A stretch of 5,062 nt of DNA. It comes from an uncultured Clostridia bacterium (GTDB taxonomy: Bacteria; Bacillota; Clostridia; Christensenellales; Borkfalkiaceae). Of this stretch, positions 1 through 5,062 are shown in pieces. Every line of letters starts with the position of its first letter. The stretch's first letter is position 1. The notes under the pieces were generated by a model that was given only the letters and a program-made list of their open reading frames with translations, was not told the DNA's origin and made no database searches. The position numbers were made by a program, and so were the translations under genes. The stretch lies in the NCBI GenBank assembly GCA_934273135.1, contig CAKQSU010000101.1:1-5062 (forward strand), in the 5' to 3' direction.

Positions 1-702
1 GCATTAGGCGGCGGCGAAATTAAAGACAAAACTACGCTAAAAATGGACGAATACATAGCTAATCTCGCAAAAAAGCACGCGGGCGAAAAGCGAGCGAGGA
101 GTTTGTTCATCGGCACGGCAAGCCACGACAGCATGCCTTACTTTAATTCTTTCCGTAAAACTTATACGAGCGTTTTCGACATTAAAGCCGACTGCGTTTT
201 ATGTGTTTACGGAGAAATGAACGCCGAAAAAATCGCCGAAAAATTTACGCTTTGCGACTTTATTTACGTCGGAGGCGGCGATACCGTTTATATGCTTGAA
301 AAATGGAAGGAAGCGGGGATAGATAAGCTTGTCAAAGAAGCTTACGAACGAGGAGTCATTATAGCGGGGCTGTCTGCCGGCGCGATTTGCTGGTTTGAAG
401 ATATGTATACGGACAGTCCGTCGGTAACGGGCGAGGAAAGTTACGCATTGTTCCCGGGCTCCGATTATCTTGACGGAGTTTGTTGCCCGCACTTCGAGCT
501 GAGAGAAAAAGATTACATAGAAGCATTAAAAAAATCCCCGAAAAAATATCAACCGATTTACGGAATAGAGGGGGATGCGGGACTTGTTTTTAAAAACGAG
601 AAGCTTTCGGGCGGCATTTCGTCCGGAGGAAAGGCTTACACACTGAGAATAAACGGCGAAGTTGAAGAAAAATTCGAAATAACGCCGATTAACGATAAAT
701 AA
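1..702 (+). CDS. Peptidase S51 family protein (peptidase E-like serine peptidase), 5' end missing
   Basis: This is a cytoplasmic serine peptidase of family S51, whose characterised members are the aspartyl dipeptidase PepE and cyanophycinase. The substrate of this member cannot be told from sequence. The frame is open from base 1 and begins ALGGGEIKDKTT, the usual N-terminal strand and glycine loop of the family. The ATG at 43 is therefore internal, and only a few codons are missing at the left. Numbering from base 1, a YVGGGDT loop lies near residues 89-95, and the nucleophile elbow GLSAGA puts the catalytic Ser at residue 125 (bases 373-375). An Asp in YTDS (about residue 138) and the His of CCPHF (residue 164) are the likely triad partners. 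The 233 visible residues fit a full-length Firmicutes member. The stop is 18 bp before the response regulator, so the two are probably co-transcribed. Family assignment is secure; a link to the signalling genes is inferred from spacing alone. Confidence 0.9.
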   Translation, partial: ALGGGEIKDKTTLKMDEYIANLAKKHAGEKRARSLFIGTASHDSMPYFNSFRKTYTSVFDIKADCVLCVYGEMNAEKIAEKFTLCDFIYVGGGDTVYMLEKWKEAGIDKLVKEAYERGVIIAGLSAGAICWFEDMYTDSPSVTGEESYALFPGSDYLDGVCCPHFELREKDYIEALKKSPKKYQPIYGIEGDAGLVFKNEKLSGGISSGGKAYTLRINGEVEEKFEITPINDK

Positions 703-706
703 ACAT

Positions 707-712
707 AGGGAG
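707..712 (+). promoter_or_regulatory. Ribosome binding site of the response regulator gene
   Basis: AGGGAG lies 8 bases upstream of the ATG at 721. It is a good Shine-Dalgarno match at normal spacing. It fixes the start and shows that this organism uses SD-led initiation, which makes the SD-less start at 4034 stand out. Confidence 0.75.
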
Positions 713-720
713 ACACCGAC

Positions 721-1398
721 ATGAAAATACTCATTGTTGACGATGAAGCAAAATTACGCGAGGTTATCGCCGAATACGCGCACTTCGAAGGTTACGAAAC
801 AGACGAAGCGGGCGACGGCAGAGAGGCAATCGACAAATGCCGCGAAAATAACTACGACCTTATAATCATGGATATCATGATGCCTAAAATCGACGGGTTC
901 ACGGCGGTTAAGGAAATAAGAAAATTTTCCGATACGCCCGTTATCATGCTTTCGGCAAGGACGGAAGAAACGGACAAGCTTTACGGCTTCGGCTTAGGCG
1001 TGGACGATTACGTTGTAAAACCTTTCTCGACAAAGGAAGTTATGGCGCGTATAAACGCTATTTTAAAAAGGCAGAAAATGCGTCCGGTCGACGAAAAAGC
1101 AAGTGAGGACGTTAAAATATTCGAAGGGCTTGAAATAGATTTTAAGGGTAGAACCGTAAAAATAGACGGAGAAGAAATCGATCTTACGCCGAAAGAATAC
1201 GAATTGTTGTTCTATATGGTTAAAAATCGCGGCGTCGCTTTAACTCGCGAAAAATTGCTTGCCGACGTTTGGGGTTATGACTTTTTCGGCGACGACAGAA
1301 CGGTCGATACGCATATAAAAACTTTAAGGAGCAATCTCGGCGAGTACCGTAAATTTATTTTGACGTTGCGCGGACTCGGGTATAAGTTTGAAGCATGA
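721..1398 (+). CDS. OmpR/PhoB-family DNA-binding response regulator
   Basis: This is a cytoplasmic transcription factor, presumably phosphorylated by the kinase encoded immediately downstream. The receiver domain spans residues 1-118. It has the acidic pair D7-D8, the phosphoacceptor D51 in MDIMMP, the switch residues S78 and Y97, and K100 in the KPF motif, all intact. A short linker (about 119-130) leads to a winged-helix trans_reg_C domain (about 131-225). The recognition helix lies around residues 193-206 (RTVDTHIKTLRSNL) and the domain ends with the typical GLGYKFEA wing. The 225-residue length is standard. The ATG at 721 has a good ribosome site. The stop codon shares the ATGA overlap (1395-1398) with the kinase start, which implies translational coupling. 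The family is certain. The regulon is unknown, since no binding site can be recognised in the small amount of non-coding DNA here. Confidence 0.96.
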   Translation: MKILIVDDEAKLREVIAEYAHFEGYETDEAGDGREAIDKCRENNYDLIIMDIMMPKIDGFTAVKEIRKFSDTPVIMLSARTEETDKLYGFGLGVDDYVVKPFSTKEVMARINAILKRQKMRPVDEKASEDVKIFEGLEIDFKGRTVKIDGEEIDLTPKEYELLFYMVKNRGVALTREKLLADVWGYDFFGDDRTVDTHIKTLRSNLGEYRKFILTLRGLGYKFEA

Positions 1399-2930
1399 AA
1401 GTAAAAAAGCTTGCAAAATTGCAGTATAATTTATGGTATTACTTTATACTGTTCACGGTTATTTTCGTCGCGTTTATATGGGTTGTTCAGATACTTTTGT
1501 TCTCGGGCTTTTACCAGCAAAAAAAGTACAACACCCTAAAAGACACCGGACAAAAATTGTCCGATGCTTTAAACACGGACGAGGAAGTAACCGACGCTTT
1601 AATCGGGCGGTGGCTTAATCTTGCCATCAACGCCAACGAAACGGGAATCGTAACGTATATTGCGTACGTTGCCGACGGAAAACTTAACATCGAAACGATT
1701 TACAGCGGTTACGTCAATAAAGATTCCGTTCCCGATTCGTCTGCCGATTCGAGCGCCGGCTCTTCGAATTCCTCGTCTCAAAACCCGTCTTACGACTTTG
1801 CAAAGACGGAAGAAGAGCTTGTAAACGATTTAATCAACAAGCTCAACCGCTCCTCCGCAACTTATCTTTGCGACAAAATCGAGCCGGACAACACGGGCGA
1901 AAATTCCTATTTTGTCTACGTTACGCGCGTTAAAAACCGCAACGTGGACGGGTATCTGGTGCTTAAAAGTTCGCAAGGCTCGCTTGCGGAAACGGTAAGC
2001 GTAATGCAATTGCAACTCATAATCATTACCGGTTGCGTTGTCGTCGTTTCGTTCTTTTTATCTCTTTACATGTCGAAAAAACTTGCCCGACCGATAGTAG
2101 AAATGTCGAAAACCGCAAAAAGTTGGGCAGAGGGCAACGAAAACGCTACGTTTAAAGGGGAATCTTACGAGGAAGTCGCCGAACTTGCGGACGCTCTTAA
2201 CTTTGCGAAAGAGGGCATAGCGAGGACGGGCGGATTACAGCGCGATTTGCTTGCAAACGTTTCGCATGACTTAAAAACGCCGCTTACGATGATAAAAGCC
2301 TACGCCGAAATGATTCGCGATTTGTCGGGCGGCATAAAAGAAAAACGCGACGCGCACACGCAGGTTATCATAGACGAAACAGACAGGCTGACGATGCTCG
2401 TCAACGACATACTCGACCTTTCAAAGCTTCAAAGTAACGTCAACGTTCCCGTTTTGACAACCGTCAATCTCTCGGAGCTTTGCGAAAAGGTTTTGTATCG
2501 TTTTCACGATTTTGCGGAAAATTCCGGCTATACGATAATTTCCGACATAGACAAAGATTTGTATTCTTTAATTGACGAAAAGAAAATCGAGCAGGTGTTT
2601 TACAACCTTATCGGCAATTCGATAAATTACACCGGCAACGACAAAACCGTTAAGGTCACGTTAAAACGCGAGGGCGACAAAATACTTTTCCAGACTATGG
2701 ACAGCGGAAAAGGCATTTCAGAGGACAAAATCGAAACGGTCTGGAACAAATATTACAGATTCAGTGAAACCCATCAACGCCCCGTCAAAGGCACGGGACT
2801 CGGTCTTTCGATTGTTAAAACGATTCTCGTAGCGCACGGACTACGGTTCGGCGTTATCAGCGAAAAGGGCGTGGGCAGTAACTTCTTTGTTGAATTCAAA
2901 AATGCGGAAAAGGCGGCTGACGATGAATAA
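1395..2930 (+). CDS. Membrane-bound sensor histidine kinase (HAMP-HisKA-HATPase)
   Basis: This is the sensor partner of the preceding response regulator. It autophosphorylates on His and passes the phosphate to D51 of the regulator. Helix 1 is at about residues 14-37 and helix 2 at about 206-227. They flank an extracytoplasmic sensor region of about 168 residues that I do not recognise. It contains a serine-rich stretch at about 111-130. A HAMP-like segment follows (about 228-280). The HisKA motif NVSHDLKTPL has the phosphoacceptor H291 (bases 2265-2267). The ATPase domain shows the N-box (YNLIGNSINYT, N404/N408), G1 box (DSGKG, D436), F-box (YYRF, 453-456) and G2 box (GTGLGLS, 466-472). All catalytic features are intact and the 511-residue length is normal. 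No clear Shine-Dalgarno site precedes the ATG, which overlaps the regulator stop as ATGA, so translation is probably coupled. The 3' end overlaps the next gene by 8 bp. The signal sensed is unknown. Confidence 0.95.
   Translation: MKVKKLAKLQYNLWYYFILFTVIFVAFIWVVQILLFSGFYQQKKYNTLKDTGQKLSDALNTDEEVTDALIGRWLNLAINANETGIVTYIAYVADGKLNIETIYSGYVNKDSVPDSSADSSAGSSNSSSQNPSYDFAKTEEELVNDLINKLNRSSATYLCDKIEPDNTGENSYFVYVTRVKNRNVDGYLVLKSSQGSLAETVSVMQLQLIIITGCVVVVSFFLSLYMSKKLARPIVEMSKTAKSWAEGNENATFKGESYEEVAELADALNFAKEGIARTGGLQRDLLANVSHDLKTPLTMIKAYAEMIRDLSGGIKEKRDAHTQVIIDETDRLTMLVNDILDLSKLQSNVNVPVLTTVNLSELCEKVLYRFHDFAENSGYTIISDIDKDLYSLIDEKKIEQVFYNLIGNSINYTGNDKTVKVTLKREGDKILFQTMDSGKGISEDKIETVWNKYYRFSETHQRPVKGTGLGLSIVKTILVAHGLRFGVISEKGVGSNFFVEFKNAEKAADDE
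2906..2913 (+). promoter_or_regulatory. Ribosome binding site deciding the start of the downstream membrane protein
   Basis: GGAAAAGG lies inside the end of the kinase gene, 9 bases upstream of the ATG at 2923. It favours that ATG over the in-frame TTG at 2887 and ATG at 2902, neither of which has a comparable purine-rich site at normal distance. With the 2923 start, the gene overlaps the kinase stop by 8 bp, matching the tight overlap between regulator and kinase. Confidence 0.5.
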
Positions 2931-3954
2931 CTTCGATAAATTAGACAAAGTTATAAGCGGCGAAGACGGAAACGACAAGGTTGTTTCCGTTGTGGAGCCT
3001 AAGGTCGAACAACCGACGGCAAGACTTAAAAACGCAAATCTTTTAAACGCTTTTATAGCCACGATAAAACGCGACGACGAGGCGTATTTACACGGATTCA
3101 AGAATGCAGAAACGCTTCCGATTTTCAAGTACACGACTCGCACTCTGCTTGTTTTTTGCGCTCTGCTGGTTGCGGGACTTTTGATTAACACTTTTTTGCC
3201 TGCGGCGGTGTCGATACCGATAATGTTAGTGGCTTGTCCGCTTTTTATGCCGCTTATTACCATAGTCTTTTCTTCGGAATGTAACGTAAAGAAAGATATA
3301 AGCCTATACAAAATATCGCTTTACTTCGTTTCCGGCGCGATTTCGTACTTGCTGCTCAAATATCTTGCGGATTCGTTCCTTGTTAAAATCATACTCGAAG
3401 AACAGCTCGAAACTTACGTTATGCCCATAATCAATACCGTGTTTTCGTTTGTAATATGCTTTATAATCGCAAACACGAACAAAACGGTCGGCTTAGCGCA
3501 ATGTTTTGTCGTTGCGGTATCGTTTGTTATGGGGTATGTTTACGCAGAACTTCTCGTGGAAGGGTTTGCAAGGCTTTTTATAACCGAGCAACTTTCGCTT
3601 TCCGAACTTCAGGCGCCGTTTATCGAGATTATCGTAAACGACGAAGGATACTTGAAAAGAAGTTTGCATCGTCTTTTCGACGAATGGTACAACAACTACC
3701 TTTTATACCCCGTTTTGTGTTCGTTCTGGGCGATAATCGTAGGCACGGTTGTTTCGATGAGTACGGAATTTAAGGATAACAGAAGAGATATGCCTAAGTC
3801 CGTGTATCTGCTGCTTGTACTTGTTGTCATTTTCAGAATACTCTATCATTTGAAAACTTCGTTTTTTTATCTTGACGCGATTTTGAGAATAGTTTCGATA
3901 ATCGGCTCGGCTTTCACGGCGATAAAGTTTATAAATTACAGTTTCAGTGTATAA
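2923..3954 (+). CDS. Polytopic membrane protein, possibly PrsW-like with substituted catalytic residues
   Basis: The preferred start at 2923 gives 343 residues. A TTG at 2887 would add 12 residues rich in Lys and Arg, but the ribosome site favours 2923. An N-terminal hydrophilic segment of about 70 residues is followed by about eight hydrophobic helices (roughly 72-94, 96-117, 129-148, 166-184, 190-211, 262-280, 292-310, 314-333). A hydrophilic loop lies at about 212-260. The layout and several local patterns recall PrsW intramembrane proteases: ISLYKISLYFVSGAIS (126-141), YVYAE (205-209) at the FxxxE position, and CSFWAIIVG (266-274) where PrsW has H..W...G. Aligned by eye, the EExxK motif is replaced by NTVFS (171-175), the first His by C266, and HxxxD by RILYH (305-309). 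Proteolytic activity is therefore doubtful. The gene is probably co-translated with the kinase and may modulate it or act in the same envelope response. Alternatively it is an unrelated polytopic protein. That it is a real membrane protein is sure; the PrsW link is tentative. Confidence 0.85.
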   Translation: MNNFDKLDKVISGEDGNDKVVSVVEPKVEQPTARLKNANLLNAFIATIKRDDEAYLHGFKNAETLPIFKYTTRTLLVFCALLVAGLLINTFLPAAVSIPIMLVACPLFMPLITIVFSSECNVKKDISLYKISLYFVSGAISYLLLKYLADSFLVKIILEEQLETYVMPIINTVFSFVICFIIANTNKTVGLAQCFVVAVSFVMGYVYAELLVEGFARLFITEQLSLSELQAPFIEIIVNDEGYLKRSLHRLFDEWYNNYLLYPVLCSFWAIIVGTVVSMSTEFKDNRRDMPKSVYLLLVLVVIFRILYHLKTSFFYLDAILRIVSIIGSAFTAIKFINYSFSV

Positions 3955-3970
3955 TACTTTTTAAAACTTT

Positions 3971-3997
3971 AAGCTTCGCTTCAAGCGAGGCTTTTTT
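3971..3997 (+). terminator. Rho-independent terminator closing the signalling operon
   Basis: A 10-bp stem (3971-3980 with 3984-3993, one G-T pair) with a 3-base TCA loop is followed by a T tract at 3992-3997. It starts 17 bases after the stop of the membrane protein gene. This is a textbook intrinsic terminator on the plus strand and separates the signalling unit from the permease gene. A 7-base outer inverted repeat (TTTAAGC at 3968-3974, GCTTAAA at 4001-4007) surrounds it. Confidence 0.9.
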
Positions 3998-4017
3998 CGT
4001 GCTTAAAACAAAACTTT

Positions 4018-4023
4018 TATAAT
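4018..4023 (+). promoter_or_regulatory. Candidate -10 box for the permease gene
   Basis: A perfect TATAAT stands 10 bases before the ATG at 4034, in the short gap behind the terminator. A start of transcription about 7 bases downstream would fall near 4030, leaving an almost leaderless mRNA. No convincing -35 hexamer is present: at 16-18 base spacing the sequence is the terminator T tract plus TTCGTG. The AT-rich context could produce such a box by chance. Confidence 0.4.
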
Positions 4024-4033
4024 ATACATAAGT

Positions 4034-5059
4034 ATGACTGATTTTTCGGCGGGATTAAAAAAAGTTTTGGGTGCGACAAGCGTTATAGTCGGCACGGTTA
4101 TAGGCGCGGGATATATTTCGGGAAGGGAAATCGTGGAGTTCTTTTTAACGGGCGACCTTGCCGTTTCCGTCCTGTGTACTTTTTTGCTTGTTTTGCCGGT
4201 ATTGTACTTTTTATTGACAAACGAACTTTTTGAAAAGGGCGCGTTTAAAACCGCCTCGGAGATTTTTATTTTTGCAGGCAACCTCGTAATGCTCGGCGGT
4301 ATGCTTTCGGCTGCCGACGAGGTTTTTACGAGCTTTAATTCTTTTTTCTCAAAGATACCGCTCATATCGATTGCAACTCTTGTTTTTTGCGCTTTAACGG
4401 TGAAAAAAGGCATAAGCGGAATAGAAAAAGTAAACAACGTTCTCGTGCCGTTTATGCTGATAATTACACTTGTTTTAATGACTTTTGCGGGCGGTTTTAC
4501 GTATATTCCCGCATTTGAAATACGCCCGTTGAAAATCATATCCTACGCCGGGCTTAACCTTTTTATGTCATCGTCGGTTTTCAAAAAAACGGGGGAAACG
4601 CTCAATAAACGGCAGGCGTTTTTTGTAAGTTTTTTATCTGCCGCGATACTTTTCGGGCTTGTGTTTTTGATAGGGTTATCGCTTAGCGGAGAGGCAAAGC
4701 TGAAAACGGAGCCTATACCTTTACTTGAAAAACTTTCTTTTTCACGCGGTTCGAGATTTATTTTTACGATCGTTTTATATTTCGGAATAGTTACGACGCT
4801 TCTATCCGAAAATCTTGCTGTTTTCGAATGGGCAAACAAGACGATAAAAAGCGAAAAGCCGCGCAAAACAACAAAAATTTTGATATGCGTGACGGCGTTT
4901 TCGCTTTCGAGAATAGGGTTTTACAATATTGTAAGCACGCTGTATCCGGGTGTCGGTATTATCGGCGCGATATTTATTTTGCTTAGCGTCCTCTTTCGAT
5001 TGCTTTCTCGACGAGAGCAACGCCGAGATACATCAATGCGGCAAGCACGCAAAGTATAA
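4034..5059 (+). CDS. YkvI-like integral membrane protein (APC/LeuT-fold transporter-like)
   Basis: This is a predicted inner-membrane permease-like protein resembling the YkvI family (COG3949), which is distantly related to amino-acid transporters. No substrate is known from sequence. The first helix carries VGTVIGAGYISGREI (about 19-33), the family signature and the expected unwound substrate-site helix. About ten hydrophobic segments follow. Near the C-terminus, GFYNIVSTLYPGVGIIGAIF is also family-like. The 341-residue length is normal. The ATG at 4034 is the only reasonable start: an in-frame TAA lies at 4004, and the signature helix begins close to the N-terminus. No Shine-Dalgarno sequence precedes it. 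An in-frame TTG at codon 12 is possible but would cut into the first helix. The last 25 codons (317-341) overlap a minus-strand frame and end in an Arg-rich tail. A terminator separates the gene from the signalling operon, so it is probably an independent unit. Confidence 0.82.
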   Translation: MTDFSAGLKKVLGATSVIVGTVIGAGYISGREIVEFFLTGDLAVSVLCTFLLVLPVLYFLLTNELFEKGAFKTASEIFIFAGNLVMLGGMLSAADEVFTSFNSFFSKIPLISIATLVFCALTVKKGISGIEKVNNVLVPFMLIITLVLMTFAGGFTYIPAFEIRPLKIISYAGLNLFMSSSVFKKTGETLNKRQAFFVSFLSAAILFGLVFLIGLSLSGEAKLKTEPIPLLEKLSFSRGSRFIFTIVLYFGIVTTLLSENLAVFEWANKTIKSEKPRKTTKILICVTAFSLSRIGFYNIVSTLYPGVGIIGAIFILLSVLFRLLSRREQRRDTSMRQARKV

Positions 5060-5062
5060 CGG
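4983..5062 (-). CDS. C-terminal end of a convergent membrane-protein gene, 5' part outside window
   Basis: On the minus strand, one frame is open from the right edge to a TAA at 4985-4983. It encodes 25 residues ending LAALMYLGVALVEKAIERGR, preceded by VILCV. This reads as a final transmembrane helix followed by a short charged cytoplasmic tail, a composition typical of a real membrane protein end. The codons used resemble those of the neighbouring genes. It overlaps the last 25 codons of the permease gene in antisense. The fragment is too short to assign a family, and chance cannot be excluded, because the antisense of an Arg-rich or hydrophobic stretch can also look plausible. I infer a real gene because the opposing plus-strand tail looks less protein-like than this frame. 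Confidence 0.5.
   Translation of the reverse strand, partial: VILCVLAALMYLGVALVEKAIERGR

Noticed and set aside
43..45. ATG as the start of the S51 peptidase
   Set aside because: The frame is open upstream to base 1 and encodes the conserved ALGGGEI N-terminal segment of the family, so the true start is off the left edge.
2841..3311. Minus-strand open frame of 156 codons across the kinase/membrane protein junction
   Set aside because: It spans two well-supported plus-strand genes in antisense and shows no domain.
3950..3955. TATAAT overlapping the stop of the third signalling gene
   Set aside because: No -35 element at proper spacing, and any transcript would start just before the strong terminator at 3971. 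It is probably chance in AT-rich sequence.
3961..4009. Direct repeat TTAAAAC (3961-3967 and 4003-4009), considered as a response-regulator operator
   Set aside because: The copies are 42 bp apart and very AT-rich. OmpR-type regulators normally bind tandem repeats spaced about one helical turn, so this is likely background.
4003..4539. Long minus-strand open frame opposite the permease gene (178 codons)
   Set aside because: It is the antisense of a convincing membrane protein gene, has no recognisable domain, and its Lys/Thr/Ile-rich composition fits a shadow frame.
1..5062. Mobile element, CRISPR array, tRNA, rRNA or riboswitch
   Set aside because: No terminal inverted repeats, transposase motifs, spaced repeats or RNA-gene-like structures were seen. 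Coding density leaves only about 79 bp as the largest non-coding gap.

Overview
The window looks like chromosomal DNA from an uncultured low-to-moderate GC Firmicute, most likely a gut clostridium. This rests on the protein families present (a Firmicutes-type S51 peptidase, an OmpR/HAMP-HisKA two-component pair and a YkvI-type membrane protein), purine-rich Shine-Dalgarno sites, a classical intrinsic terminator and very tight gene spacing. The lineage is inferred from general resemblance and was not checked against a database. There is no sign of a phage, insertion sequence, CRISPR array, tRNA or rRNA.

Layout, left to right. Positions 1-702 hold the nearly complete 3' part of an S51 (peptidase E-like) serine peptidase gene whose start lies just off the left edge. 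After only 18 bp comes an OmpR-type response regulator (721-1398). Its stop overlaps, as ATGA, the start of a membrane-bound sensor histidine kinase (1395-2930). The kinase gene in turn overlaps by 8 bp the start of a polytopic membrane protein (2923-3954). A strong rho-independent terminator (3971-3997) closes this unit. Directly behind it are a -10-like box and a YkvI/APC-superfamily-like permease gene (4034-5059). A minus-strand frame running in from the right edge and stopping at 4983 looks like the C-terminus of another membrane protein, convergent with and overlapping the permease gene.

How the genes may work together. The first four genes are packed as one operon-like unit, probably transcribed from a promoter left of the window. 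The kinase has two membrane helices flanking a roughly 170-residue external sensor region with a serine-rich stretch, and all its cytoplasmic catalytic motifs are intact. The response regulator is intact as well.

The most interesting item is the third gene of the signalling trio. Its membrane layout and several local motifs resemble the PrsW/type-II CAAX intramembrane protease fold, but most positions where PrsW carries catalytic residues appear substituted. It may be a pseudoprotease-like partner of the kinase. That reading comes from alignment by eye and is a hypothesis. The permease and the minus-strand gene appear to be separate units.
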